In this document: positions 50,946 to 60,051 of the stretch, piece by piece
Layout: the number at the start of each line of letters is the position of its first letter
Numbering within the stretch: position 1 is the first letter of the stretch
NCBI RefSeq assembly: GCF_902806445.1
Contig: NZ_LR760298.1
Location: forward strand, 868,001 to 932,000
From: Listeria sp. PSOL-1
Lineage (GTDB): Bacteria; Bacillota; Bacilli; Lactobacillales; Listeriaceae
Direction: 5' to 3'
DNA length: 64,000 nt
Translations under genes and position numbers: made by a program
Notes under the pieces: generated by a model
The model's input: only the letters and a program-made list of their open reading frames with translations
Database searches by the model: none
Told to the model about the DNA's origin: nothing

Positions 50946-50998
50946 TAAAGCGGTTGTATTTGTGGAAATGATCAAAATCCACAAATACAACCGCTTTA
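50946..50998. terminator. Bidirectional terminator with 21-bp perfect stem
   Basis: Arms 50946-50966 and 50978-50998 are perfectly complementary over 21 bp with an 11-nt loop. Lies between convergent ytzB and the CsoR-like gene. The stem is unusually long and free of mismatches. TATC and TTTA ends follow. Confidence 0.85.
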
Positions 50999-51001
50999 TC
51001 T

Positions 51002-51247
51002 TTAGCGCAAAAATGAATCAATTTGTTTCTTCAAATCGACTTTATTGATTTTAGCACTAGTCGAGCTTGTAATTTGCTCTTCAAAAATGACTTTTTGCGT
51101 TCCTTCTAATGCTTTTTTTACTGCGCCTATTTGAATCATGATATCTGCTAAATCGCGTTCATCTTGAAGCATTGTTTTAATCGACCGAACGTGCCCTTCT
51201 ATTTTCGCCATGCGATGAATTATTTTTGTGCGTTTGATTTCGTCCAC
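51002..51247 (-). CDS. CsoR/RcnR-family (DUF156) regulator without metal ligands
   Basis: 81-aa all-helical protein with the family pattern MAKIEGHVRSIKTMLQDERDLADIMIQIGAVKKAL. Start GTG at 51247. It has no cysteine at all; the canonical first cysteine is L33 and the H-C pair is also gone. Histidines are only at 11 and 19. It could be a degenerate metal sensor or sense something else (persulfide and formaldehyde sensors also need cysteine). Its start region has a C-tract operator-like sequence, so DNA binding may remain. Confidence 0.75.
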   Translation of the reverse strand: MDEIKRTKIIHRMAKIEGHVRSIKTMLQDERDLADIMIQIGAVKKALEGTQKVIFEEQITSSTSAKINKVDLKKQIDSFLR

Positions 51248-51249
51248 GG

Positions 51250-51267
51250 ATACCCACCCCCCCTATA
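51250..51267. promoter_or_regulatory. Candidate CsoR-family operator
   Basis: ATACCCACCCCCCCTATA: a C-tract (G-tract on minus) flanked by AT-rich ends. CsoR/RcnR/FrmR proteins recognise G-tracts with AT flanks. It covers the ribosome site of the CsoR-like gene, which suggests autoregulation. Confidence 0.5.
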
Positions 51268-51363
51268 TTCAGAAGAACCCCTGGGCCGGGATAAAAAGTC
51301 TAGCAATGTCGACGGTCCTTAGGTTTCCTTTGATAAAAAAGCATTATACCCTGAAACATCCAT

Positions 51364-52212
51364 TCATTTCATTCGCTTTACTTCCTCCACCCGATTTCCA
51401 AAAACATCAAATTTAACAGCACGATAAAAATAGTCATGATAAAATAAAAACCAACTTTTCCCATCCATCCATTTGGTAAAGATTTCTTGTTTCTTGTAAA
51501 TTGAATCCATGGGATAATCATCATAAGCTGTGACCCAGAGCACATTTTGATGCGCGCTTGTTGGAAAAATATCACCCATGTGTATGGCACGCTCTCCATT
51601 TGTTTCGATTGTAACAACTGCGTGCCCAGCGCTATGGCCGCCAGTATGACGTAAACTGATACCAGGTGCAACTTCTTTATTTTCTTTAAAACAAACGATT
51701 TGCTCTTTAATTGCTTGGTAATTTTCTTCCCAATAGGTTGCCTTTGAACGGATATTTGGTTTTTGCATTTCTTGCCATTCTATTTCAGAAGTAATAATCT
51801 GAGCATTTTTAAAAAGGGAATGGTAACTCTTTTTTTCATGATCATAAGCGGTTAAGCCAAGAACATGGTCAAAATGAAGATGCGTCATTAAAACAAAATC
51901 AATCTCCTCTGGTGCAACACCAAGTGCAGCCAAATCTCTAATAACAGAAGATTCCGCTACTACGCCGTAATTTCTTTTCTGTTTATCAGTCAAACGCCCC
52001 TCGCCAAGCCCTGCATCAATTAGAAAATGCTTATTTTGGTAAGTAAAATACATTGGATCCGTAACGTTTAGGACTTGATTTTTATTATTTGCTGGATATT
52101 TCTTTTGCCAAAGCGCTTTAGGAACAACACCGAACATCGCTCCACCATCAAAACCAGTAATTCCTCCATTTAACCAATAAATAGTAATTTCACCTATTTG
52201 CAGTTTATCCAT
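51364..52212 (-). CDS. ytnP: Metallo-beta-lactamase-fold hydrolase, YtnP-like lactonase
   Basis: 282 aa. HLHFDH at 111-116 is the dinuclear zinc motif; later ligands in HTGGHSAGH, HMGDI and FYHDYF. B. subtilis YtnP is a quorum-quenching lactonase, but substrate here is not proven. GAGGTGG site upstream. Lies upstream of the CsoR-like gene (about 117 nt apart). Confidence 0.88.
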   Translation of the reverse strand: MDKLQIGEITIYWLNGGITGFDGGAMFGVVPKALWQKKYPANNKNQVLNVTDPMYFTYQNKHFLIDAGLGEGRLTDKQKRNYGVVAESSVIRDLAALGVAPEEIDFVLMTHLHFDHVLGLTAYDHEKKSYHSLFKNAQIITSEIEWQEMQKPNIRSKATYWEENYQAIKEQIVCFKENKEVAPGISLRHTGGHSAGHAVVTIETNGERAIHMGDIFPTSAHQNVLWVTAYDDYPMDSIYKKQEIFTKWMDGKSWFLFYHDYFYRAVKFDVFGNRVEEVKRMK

Positions 52213-52260
52213 TTTTACCCACCTCTTAGTTTACATAATATAATTATTGTTATCTTTTTA

Positions 52261-52296
52261 AAAAAATAGACCTTGCTTCGTGAAGAAACAAGATCT
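52261..52296 (-). terminator. Terminator after trmB
   Basis: Minus strand AGATCTTGTTTC, loop, GAAGCAAGGTCT followed by A-rich/T-run (ATTTTTTT). Confidence 0.85.
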
Positions 52297-52303
52297 AGAG
52301 ACT

Positions 52304-52948
52304 TTAATTTGCCTTAAAAGAAGCTTCCAACCGATAAATAGGATAGCCTTGTTTAGAGAATTTCTCCTCGTATTCTGTCATGATATTATCTTCAAACTGA
52401 CTTTGATGCAAATCTAATGAAACATATTGAAGTAAAAGGCCATACTCAGAAAAAGCTTGGAGTGTATATTCAAACAAACCGCGATTATCTGTTTTAAAGT
52501 GGATTTCACCTGATTGCGGTAGAAGATGTTGGTAAATTGTTAAGAAACGAGGATTGGTTAACCTTCGCTTAGTATGTCTTTTTTTAGGCCATGGATCAGA
52601 AAAATTTAAATAAATACGTTCGATTTCATCTGGTGAAAAATAATCAGTTAAGTTGCCTCCATCTACAGCAAGGAGGCGCAGATTTTTCACATCAGCGGCC
52701 AGTGCTTTATCAAGTGCAAGGACCAAAACACTTTCTACTACTTCAATTCCAATGTAATTAATCCGTTCATTTTGTTTCGCCATCCCAGAGATAAATTGTC
52801 CTTTGCCAGAACCAATCTCAATATGAATCGGATGATGGTTGCCAAATACTGTATGCCAATTTCCCTTTAGCTCTGTAGGATTTTGCACACAAATTTCAGG
52901 GTGTGCTAGTAATTTGTCTTTTGCCCAAGGCTTATGTTTTACGCGCAT
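52304..52948 (-). CDS. trmB: tRNA (guanine-N7)-methyltransferase
   Basis: Methylates G46 of tRNA. 214 aa, SAM-binding [15 protein letters not shown] and the [17 protein letters not shown] segment characteristic of TrmB. AAGGAG precedes ATG. Follows ytmP, as in Bacillus. Confidence 0.96.
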   Translation of the reverse strand: MRVKHKPWAKDKLLAHPEICVQNPTELKGNWHTVFGNHHPIHIEIGSGKGQFISGMAKQNERINYIGIEVVESVLVLALDKALAADVKNLRLLAVDGGNLTDYFSPDEIERIYLNFSDPWPKKRHTKRRLTNPRFLTIYQHLLPQSGEIHFKTDNRGLFEYTLQAFSEYGLLLQYVSLDLHQSQFEDNIMTEYEEKFSKQGYPIYRLEASFKAN

Positions 52949-52959
52949 TTCATTTCTCC

Positions 52960-53727
52960 TTATTCGTTTGTGATACTTATTAACAGATGTTGTAGTTTTT
53001 CTTTTTCTGCAAAATGGTTTTTTGTGTGCAGTCTGTTAAGAATTTGTAAAAAGGCATACCACTTCAACTTTTGCTGGTAAGCTGCATCAAGGATAATTCC
53101 ACTAGAAGATAATAGCTCTTCCCATTTGTTTTTCGGTATGTATTGATAAAGAAGCATAGCCAGATCAATGGCCGGATCAGCCAGCAAAGCCTCATCCCAA
53201 TCAACAAGAAACATTTCGCCTGCTTCTGAGATAATCCAATTATTATGATGAATATCACCGTGGCAAACAGTATGGACTTCTTCAATGATTTCGGATACTT
53301 TTTCTTCTAAATAGCAGAGTGCGGCTTGTTCTACTTCAGTCAAAACAACAGGAAGTTTCTCTTTTAATCGTTCAAGCAAAATGGGTGCAGATAAATCACG
53401 ATCTTCAATTTTAGCAAGCATTGCTCGAAGTGGCTTGGATTGATGGATCTTAAAAAGGATTTCAGTCACACGTGGGTCTGTCATTTCATCAGCAGTTAAA
53501 ATATGAGCGTTAATCCATTTTTGAGCAGTGATAACATCCCCATTTTCAACGCGCCTTGTCCAAATTAACTTAGGGACAATTTTTTCAACAGAAAGCGCCG
53601 CTAAAAAAGGCGAGGAATTTCGTTTTAAGAAGAATTTCTCGTCCTTATGGATGGCTACAAATGCTTGGCCGGTCTCTCCACCAGCCGGACTAATATCATA
53701 TTCAGTTCCGAAAAAATAATCCTTCAT
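52960..53727 (-). CDS. ytmP: Aminoglycoside/choline-kinase-like phosphotransferase YtmP
   Basis: 255-aa APH-fold kinase with the Brenner motif [10 protein letters not shown] and the [15 protein letters not shown] segment binding magnesium. ATG at 53727 after AAGGTG. Substrate unknown; the nearest relatives include choline/thiamine kinase. Upstream of trmB. Confidence 0.88.
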   Translation of the reverse strand: MKDYFFGTEYDISPAGGETGQAFVAIHKDEKFFLKRNSSPFLAALSVEKIVPKLIWTRRVENGDVITAQKWINAHILTADEMTDPRVTEILFKIHQSKPLRAMLAKIEDRDLSAPILLERLKEKLPVVLTEVEQAALCYLEEKVSEIIEEVHTVCHGDIHHNNWIISEAGEMFLVDWDEALLADPAIDLAMLLYQYIPKNKWEELLSSSGIILDAAYQQKLKWYAFLQILNRLHTKNHFAEKEKLQHLLISITNE

Positions 53728-53971
53728 AACAAAACACACCTTTTTCTTTTAGAACTTTTTCATTCATCCCAAAAGTAATCCTAAGAACGTTCAATGATTG
53801 TTGTTAAATTAAATTTTACTTCTCTTAACGGAGCAAGTCAAGTCAACATATGTTCGAATTTACTGCCTAAATAAAATAAACCAGCGATAAACACTCGCTT
53901 TACAAGGGCTTTTGAAGTTTTACATCTAAGCTCTGAAATTGAGATGTTTTCGCTTAATTTATCAACCATTT

Positions 53972-55420
53972 TTAAACTTGTTTTAGTCCATTTATTTTTC
54001 GCTTAATAAAAAGTGTTAAAACCGCAGCAACTGCTGATAGAATGGCAGCAACCATAAAGGCCATTTCGATACCATGAATAAGAACATGATTAGCAATTTC
54101 TTGTTTACTTTTTCCTGCTACCTCAGCCAACGTTAAATTTTTTGAAAAGCTTGTAGCGCTTTTTGACATGACTGTAATTAACGCAGCCGTCCCAATAGAT
54201 CCAGCAACTTGACGGGCTGTATTAAACATCGCTGAAGCATGACTTGCTGCACTTAATGGTAACGAATTTAAAGCAGCGGTTTGAAGCGGCATCATAACCA
54301 TTGCCATGCCACTAGCACGGATGGTTTGAACAATCACAACATACACAAGTGTTGTTTCTTCATCCAAATTGGTAAACATAAAGGTTGTAATGGTCATAAT
54401 AAGTAAACCAACAAACGACAAATACTTAGCGCCAAATTTGTCAAACATAGCTCCTGTAACTGGTGAAAGTAGTGCTGTCATAAAAGCACCAGGAAGAAGT
54501 ACTACCCCTGATTCAAGCGGTGAAAAGCCTCTAACATTTTGCAAAAAAATAGGAAGTAATAACATACCACCATAAAGGCCCATCATGACGAAAAAGCTGA
54601 TGGTTGTCGTTAAAGTGAATGTCACATTCTTGAACACTTTAAAATTAAGGAGTGGTGCCTTCCTTTTATCTTGGGTAGTGACAAAAAGTGTAAGGACAAT
54701 TAATCCAATGACAATAAAACCGGCTACTTTAAAGGTTAACCAATCATGATCCCCAGCATTACTAAATCCAAGTAATAAGCTACCAAAGCCAATCGTCGAC
54801 ATGATTAATCCCAGAATATCTAATCGTGGGAATGAACGTTTACCAACATTTTTAAGTAAGAATATCGCAACGATGATATCTAATACGGCAAAAGGAATAA
54901 TGATGAAAAAAAGATCGCGCCAATCGAAGTCTTGAACAATCCAACCAGAAAGCGTCGGACCAATAGCAGGCGCAAAATTCATTGCAAGTCCAATCAATCC
55001 CATTGCCCGACCACGTCTTTCTAGCGGGAATAAATTTAAAACGACAACTGTAAGTAAAGGCATAACGATCCCTGCTCCAATAGCTTGTATCATTCTTCCT
55101 GCGATTAACATCGGATAATTGAAAGAAAATCCTCCAATGAGCGTCCCAAGGGCAAAAGTCATCATTGCAAATAGGTAAAGTTGCCGTGTTGTAAATCGTT
55201 CAATCAAAAAAGCAGTGGTCGGAATCATCACGCCATTTACAAGCATGAATCCAGTCGAAAGCCACTGTCCTTGACTTGCAGTAATATTAAAATCACGCAT
55301 GATACTTGGTAAAGCAACATTCATTAATGTTTGGTTTAATATTGTTACAAAAGCGCCCATTAACATCACAATTAAAATTCCGTCTCGTTTTACAGCACTT
55401 GTTGAAGCTTTCATATTCAT
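53972..55420 (-). CDS. DHA2-family MFS drug exporter
   Basis: 482 aa, about 14 membrane helices, EmrB/QacA type. Motif A (FLIERFTTRQLYLFAMM region) and motif C GIGAPAIGPTLSGWI (AIGPTLSG). Starts within a 4-bp ATGA overlap with marR, so the regulator-exporter pair is one transcript. Position matches L. monocytogenes Lmo1617. Substrates unknown; export of antimicrobials is probable. Confidence 0.93.
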   Translation of the reverse strand: MNMKASTSAVKRDGILIVMLMGAFVTILNQTLMNVALPSIMRDFNITASQGQWLSTGFMLVNGVMIPTTAFLIERFTTRQLYLFAMMTFALGTLIGGFSFNYPMLIAGRMIQAIGAGIVMPLLTVVVLNLFPLERRGRAMGLIGLAMNFAPAIGPTLSGWIVQDFDWRDLFFIIIPFAVLDIIVAIFLLKNVGKRSFPRLDILGLIMSTIGFGSLLLGFSNAGDHDWLTFKVAGFIVIGLIVLTLFVTTQDKRKAPLLNFKVFKNVTFTLTTTISFFVMMGLYGGMLLLPIFLQNVRGFSPLESGVVLLPGAFMTALLSPVTGAMFDKFGAKYLSFVGLLIMTITTFMFTNLDEETTLVYVVIVQTIRASGMAMVMMPLQTAALNSLPLSAASHASAMFNTARQVAGSIGTAALITVMSKSATSFSKNLTLAEVAGKSKQEIANHVLIHGIEMAFMVAAILSAVAAVLTLFIKRKINGLKQV

Positions 55421-55857
55421 TTATTGGCTCCCTCTCTTTCTAAGATTGTTAAAATTTTATGATGGGTTTTTAGCATATTTTGCAATTCTTTTTCATCAAT
55501 TTCTAAAATGGGATCAAGTCTTTTGAAAAAAAGATCATAGGTTTCTGTTGCTTTTTGATCGCCCATTTCTGTTAACTTTAAATTTAAAGTACGTCGGTTT
55601 TGATCATTACGTGTACGCGATAAAAAACCTGCTTTAACTAAGCGATCGACAATACCTGAAACAGTGCTTTTTCCTAATTTCATCCGCTCAGCTAGCTCTC
55701 CTAATGTCAAATGTGGCTCCTTTTTAATTGTACTAAGTGCAAGTAACTGCATCACTGTAATTTCACGTCTACTTGCCTCTTCAGCAAGAAAATAATGCGT
55801 TTTTCGCTGGACTTCACGGAATGATAAAATCACTTCACGAACGAGTTTTTCATTCAT
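55417..55857 (-). CDS. MarR-family regulator of adjacent exporter
   Basis: 146-aa winged-helix protein (about 25-130; LTLGELAERMKLGKSTVSGIVDRLVKAGFLSRTRNDQNRRTLNLKLT). ATG at 55857 from the AAGGAG site; upstream in-frame starts lie in the operator and ribosome site. Coupled to the MFS gene, so it probably represses the pair. Confidence 0.93.
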   Translation of the reverse strand: MNEKLVREVILSFREVQRKTHYFLAEEASRREITVMQLLALSTIKKEPHLTLGELAERMKLGKSTVSGIVDRLVKAGFLSRTRNDQNRRTLNLKLTEMGDQKATETYDLFFKRLDPILEIDEKELQNMLKTHHKILTILEREGANK

Positions 55858-55876
55858 TTTTTGCATGCTCCTTTTT

Positions 55877-55947
55877 GTTCGCATAAAAACATTTCGCATA
55901 CGAACTATTATCGTATTAAATTATACGCCTTAAGGAAAAAAAGTCAA
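55877..55947 (-). promoter_or_regulatory. SigmaA promoter and MarR operator half-sites
   Basis: Minus strand TTGACT (55942-55947), 16 nt, TATAAT (55920-55925). Downstream, plus-strand TTCGCATA occurs twice (55878-55885 and 55893-55900) and the second is part of TTCGCATACGAA, a near-palindrome. The sites lie after the promoter, a natural repressor position. Confidence 0.8.
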
Positions 55948-55963
55948 CCCTCTTTCAGCACAT

Positions 55964-56003
55964 AAAAAAACCCCTTCAATCACTAAATTAGTTTTTGAAG
56001 AGG
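55964..56003 (-). terminator. Terminator after dat
   Basis: Minus strand CCTCTTCA, loop, TTGAAGGGG followed by TTTTTTT. Lies between the dat gene and the marR promoter. Confidence 0.85.
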
Positions 56004-56011
56004 ATCTATTT

Positions 56012-56881
56012 TTATTTAACGGCTTCAAATTCGCCGCATTGACGAATCACTTCTTGTTCATATAGTTCATGGAGACGCGCAGAAATCGGTCCACGCAAGC
56101 CATTCCCAATCACAGTACCGTCAATGGCCGTAATGGGTGTAATTTCTAAGGTTGTACTAGAAATGAAGACTTCATCTGCTCCATGTAAGTCAGCTAATGT
56201 AAAATCAGCTTCGTGCACGGTGATTCCATTTTTTCTAGCGACATCTAAAATAACTTGGCGTGTGATCCCATTTAAGATGAGATTATCTGATTGGTGTGTC
56301 CATAATTCACCATCTTTAATGATCATCACATTTGACGCGGAGCACTCCGTTACAATATCTCCTCGGTGTAAAATCGCTTCTAGCGCACCTGCTTTATGGG
56401 CTTTATTTTTTGCCATAATGTTTCCTAGTAAGCTGATACTTTTAATATCACAACGAAGCCAACGAACATCTTCTGCTGTAATTGCTGAGCCTCCAGAAAC
56501 AAATTTTTCCAAGTTACGTGGGACTTCTGTGGTTGACGCGGTAAGCACGCCTTCTAACGGAAAATCATCAGGAATAATATGATTACGTGGCATTTGAATG
56601 CCTCGTGAAACTTGCAAATAAACATTTCCAGTATGAATATCATTTTCTTTGACTAAAGTCGTAAGTAATTCACGCAACGTATCTTTGGAAAAAGGAATGG
56701 CTAGTTCGATTTTAGCCGCACTTTCATATAGACGGTCAATATGCTCGTTAAATGTGAAAAAACGGCGATTATATAGACGAACCACTTCATAGACCCCATC
56801 ACCAAATTGATAACCACGATCTTCTATGTCAACAAACGCTTGATCTCGCTCTAACAGTTGATCATTAACTAGTACTTTCAT
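56012..56881 (-). CDS. dat: D-amino acid aminotransferase
   Basis: PLP enzyme supplying D-glutamate/D-alanine for peptidoglycan. 289 aa with the PLP lysine in RCDIKSISLLGN (about residue 145). MKVLVNDQLLERD start. Corresponds to L. monocytogenes DaaA (Lmo1619). Next to pepV, as in Listeria. Confidence 0.95.
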   Translation of the reverse strand: MKVLVNDQLLERDQAFVDIEDRGYQFGDGVYEVVRLYNRRFFTFNEHIDRLYESAAKIELAIPFSKDTLRELLTTLVKENDIHTGNVYLQVSRGIQMPRNHIIPDDFPLEGVLTASTTEVPRNLEKFVSGGSAITAEDVRWLRCDIKSISLLGNIMAKNKAHKAGALEAILHRGDIVTECSASNVMIIKDGELWTHQSDNLILNGITRQVILDVARKNGITVHEADFTLADLHGADEVFISSTTLEITPITAIDGTVIGNGLRGPISARLHELYEQEVIRQCGEFEAVK

Positions 56882-57014
56882 TTCGAATCACTCCTAATTT
56901 CTGTGAAACAAAGGGTTTGAGCGCGCATGGATTGTACCTTACATGCACATACCTATGTCAGATTTTTTAATTGTGAAATGGATGGATTTCTCAAACACTT
57001 TTTAATTATACCTG

Positions 57015-58427
57015 TTATTTTGCTAGTTTGTAAAGCGCTTCAGCATAAATCGCTGTTGCTTTTAATAAATCTTCAAAGTAGCTAAATTCGTCTTTTTGGT
57101 GCATTGTATCTTCACGGCCTGGGAAAAGTGCTCCAAAAGCAACGCCTGTTTCTAAGTGACGTGCATACGTGCCACCACCAATAGCGAGAAGAGTTGCTTT
57201 TTCACCAGTTTGTTCTGTATAAACTTCTTGAAGTGTCTGGATAAGCGGATGGTCTTGTGGAACGAAAAGTGGTTTAGAATTACTGTAATGTGTATATTCA
57301 CCGCGATATTTAAGTACGGCTGGTTCCATCTTCTCTTTTAGTTCATCCATATTAGCTGTTACTGGATAGCGAAAATTTAGGCCATATTTGCCGCCATCTT
57401 GTTTACTGTAACGAATGATGCCGACATTCATTGTCAGTTCACCGCTTTCTTGGTCTTCATAGCGAATGCCAAGCTTAACTGAACGTGAATCAGCAAACAG
57501 ATAATCATGACCAAAAGTAACAAAATCTTTTGCACTTCCTGTTAAATGGAACTGGCTAAGAAAAGCAACTAAGTATAATCCAGCATTGATCCCATTTTTT
57601 GGCTCCATCGCATGAGCTGATTTTCCAACAAATGTAATTTCTATTTGATTATCGCTTGTTTTTACTTCACCACTGACTTCATGCTTGTCGAGAAATGCCT
57701 TGCATTCTTTTTCAAGTGTTAGAGGATCTTTGATACCTTCTAGAATGGCTTTCGCATGGTCTGGTACCATATTGTAACGTGCACCGGATTCAAAGCTAAT
57801 TAAATGGAAATCGGCCTCTTCCGTTTGCTCACCATTTTTAAAGGAAACATCAAGCTCGGAAATCCCTTTTTCAGCGTGAATAATCGGAAATTCCGCATCA
57901 GGAACAAACGCCATCGTTGGTTGTTCTTCTTTCTCAAAGTAGCGCTCTACACAACTCATGCCGCTCTCTTCATCAGAGCCGATAATTACACGAACACGGC
58001 GCGAAATAGGTAAATTAAGCTCTTTTAAGATTTTTAGAGCATAATAGCCAGCAATAGTTGGTCCTTTATCATCAGCAACGCCACGCGCATATAGCTTCCC
58101 ATCTTTTAAAATGGGATCAAATGGATCGTGGCTCCAGCCATCGCCAACAGGAACGACATCGACATGGCCTAAAACGCCAATTAGCTCTTTCCCTTCCCCG
58201 TATTCGATATGTCCAGCAACATGGTCGATTTCTTTTGTTTTGAAACCATCTTTTTCGCCTAGTTCTAACATGTAATGAAGCGCACGTAGTACATCCGGGC
58301 CAAACGGGGCATCTTCTGTTTTTTTACTATCATCACGAACACTTGGAATTTTAAGTAATCCTTTCAAATCTTTCAAAAAATCTTCTTTACGACTTTCTAC
58401 TTCTTTTTGCCAATCGATTTCACTCAT
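57015..58427 (-). CDS. pepV: Dipeptidase PepV (M20)
   Basis: Zinc dipeptidase with broad specificity. ATG at 58427 (470 aa) matches known PepV; a 20-codon extension upstream would be untypical. Metal site: GHVDVVPVGDGW, DDKGPTIAGYYAL and GSDEESGM. A GGAAGGA site lies 12 nt upstream. Confidence 0.94.
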   Translation of the reverse strand: MSEIDWQKEVESRKEDFLKDLKGLLKIPSVRDDSKKTEDAPFGPDVLRALHYMLELGEKDGFKTKEIDHVAGHIEYGEGKELIGVLGHVDVVPVGDGWSHDPFDPILKDGKLYARGVADDKGPTIAGYYALKILKELNLPISRRVRVIIGSDEESGMSCVERYFEKEEQPTMAFVPDAEFPIIHAEKGISELDVSFKNGEQTEEADFHLISFESGARYNMVPDHAKAILEGIKDPLTLEKECKAFLDKHEVSGEVKTSDNQIEITFVGKSAHAMEPKNGINAGLYLVAFLSQFHLTGSAKDFVTFGHDYLFADSRSVKLGIRYEDQESGELTMNVGIIRYSKQDGGKYGLNFRYPVTANMDELKEKMEPAVLKYRGEYTHYSNSKPLFVPQDHPLIQTLQEVYTEQTGEKATLLAIGGGTYARHLETGVAFGALFPGREDTMHQKDEFSYFEDLLKATAIYAEALYKLAK

Positions 58428-58522
58428 TAGCTTATTCAGTCCTTCCACAAAGTTCTTTTCCTTATCTATTGTAAACTGTTTTAACAACGGTTTAAAGCAG
58501 GAACTTTTCTATTTGTTAAAAT

Positions 58523-58936
58523 TCACCTGTTCATGAAGCCTCTAATCGCTTCAAAATCCCATCTTGCCATGCGCTCAGCAAAGACAGGCTCGATACTCGC
58601 TAACACTTCTTTTTCAAGCGGTAAAAACTGATATTCAATGTATTCATCAGATAATGTGATGACTTTTTCCTTTGGCATTTCAACAAGATAAAAAACACCG
58701 GTTAGCTGAAATTCAGGTAGAAAAATTTCCCATGTATCATATAAGATAAAAGGTTGTACTTCTAACATTGTATCAACTTTAACGCTACGATATAGACATT
58801 CAGCATGTGTTTCTCCGTATTTCATTTGACTTCCTGGCAAATCCATTTTGCCGTTTTCAGGTTGTGTTCTTTTTAAAGCAAGAAATTTTCCATCTTGAAT
58901 AATAACCGCTTTAACAGCGGGAATAACTGGTTTCAT
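58523..58936 (-). CDS. Degenerate Nudix-fold protein
   Basis: 137 aa with recognisable Nudix strands (VIPAVKAVIIQDGKFLALKR, LPGSQMKYGETHAECLYR). The box GX5EX7REUXEEXGU reads S36...E42...R50-S-V-K-V-D-T-M-L: both glycines and the REUXEE glutamates are lost, only E42, R50 and D55 remain. Probably catalytically dead or altered. Lies between pepV and nnrD. Confidence 0.8.
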   Translation of the reverse strand: MKPVIPAVKAVIIQDGKFLALKRTQPENGKMDLPGSQMKYGETHAECLYRSVKVDTMLEVQPFILYDTWEIFLPEFQLTGVFYLVEMPKEKVITLSDEYIEYQFLPLEKEVLASIEPVFAERMARWDFEAIRGFMNR

Positions 58937-59044
58937 TTTACAAAAATCCCTTCTTCCTTTAAGATAGGTATAATCCTTTTAGACATCTATTTTACCGTGT
59001 TCACTTAGAAAAAACAATTTACGTGAGCAGAAAGGAAGATTGTG

Positions 59045-59872
59045 ATGAAGAAAATCACGCCGAAACTTGTCTGTCAAGTGATTAAAAAAAGAGACGACGA
59101 GGCCTATAAGAGCCAATTTGGTAAAGTCCTTATTGTTGCTGGAAATAAAATGTATGGTGGCGCGGCGATTATGGTCGCACAAGGCGCAGTATATAGTGGA
59201 GCTGGATTAACAACGCTTGCTAGTGACGCTGTAAATAGGGCGGCACTACATGCTAGAATTCCAGAATGTATGTTTCTTGATACACAAGATCTGACTTTTT
59301 TAAGCGATGCTATTCCAACGTATGATACGATTGTTATTGGCTCTGGAATTGGGCTAGATGGACGAGCCTATGAATTGATGCAACTCATTCTAACAAGAGC
59401 AACAGCTAATCAAAACCTTGTCATTGACGGTGATGGAATCACGCTTTATGCTAAAGGAGATCTTCCTAAAACAAAAGCCCAGTTAATTTTCACACCGCAT
59501 ATTGGTGAATGGGAAAGATTGTTACAACTTGTACCAGATGCAAATAATAATTTAGAAGCTGCTCACCTATTAAATGGAATTGTTGTTTTAAAATCACATC
59601 GCACGAAAGTCTATGGCCAAGAAGAAACTTGGCAAAATATATACGGTTCTCCAGCCATGGCAACAGGTGGCATGGGAGATATGCTCGCTGGAATTATTGG
59701 TGGTTTATTGAAACAAACGGAAAAACCGCTTAGTGGTCTTCTTGCTGCTGTATTTTTCCATAGTTACATTGGTGATATTTTGGCGAAAAAGAAATTCGTT
59801 GTCTTGCCTACTGAAATCGCCGAACAATTACCAACGTATTTGAAGATATTTAGTGAAATGGAAGAGCAGTAG
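59045..59872 (+). CDS. nnrD: ADP-dependent NAD(P)H-hydrate dehydratase
   Basis: Repairs hydrated NAD(P)H. 275 aa, YjeF C-terminal domain of ribokinase-like fold with VIDGDGITLY and the catalytic-aspartate motif GGMGDMLAGIIGG. ATG at 59045, 8 nt after AAAGGA, chosen over a GTG one codon earlier. No epimerase (NnrE) domain is fused. Confidence 0.94.
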   Translation: MKKITPKLVCQVIKKRDDEAYKSQFGKVLIVAGNKMYGGAAIMVAQGAVYSGAGLTTLASDAVNRAALHARIPECMFLDTQDLTFLSDAIPTYDTIVIGSGIGLDGRAYELMQLILTRATANQNLVIDGDGITLYAKGDLPKTKAQLIFTPHIGEWERLLQLVPDANNNLEAAHLLNGIVVLKSHRTKVYGQEETWQNIYGSPAMATGGMGDMLAGIIGGLLKQTEKPLSGLLAAVFFHSYIGDILAKKKFVVLPTEIAEQLPTYLKIFSEMEEQ

Positions 59873-59919
59873 CGTTTTGACCTAAACAAAATAAATCGAT
59901 AACAAGCATTCGCGTGTTG

Positions 59920-59958
59920 AAGAGGTTTGCCAGACTCCCGGTTTCTGGCAAACCTCTT
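59920..59958 (+). repeat. Inverted-repeat family 1, copy C (short)
   Basis: AAGAGGTTTGCCAGA and TCTGGCAAACCTCTT make a perfect 15-bp stem around a 9-nt loop. The outer arms match copies A and B; the inner hairpins are missing. Downstream of nnrD, so it probably acts as its terminator. Confidence 0.85.
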
Positions 59959-59996
59959 GTCGTATTATTTCTAAATCACATGATCCAACCACAACA

Positions 59997-60042
59997 TAAA
60001 AAACGCCCCTAATTCCCCACAAAAAAGGAAACTAAAAGCGTC
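59997..60042 (-). terminator. Terminator after ytgP (murJ-type flippase)
   Basis: Minus strand ACGCTTTTAGTTTCC, loop, GGGGAATTAGGGGCGT followed by TTTTTT. Imperfect stem. Confidence 0.7.
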
Positions 60043-60051
60043 TTTCTTCTT

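Noticed and set aside
51270-51360. G+C-rich stretch upstream of CsoR-like gene as a riboswitch
   Set aside because: No known riboswitch consensus seen; only a TATAAT-like box without a matching -35.
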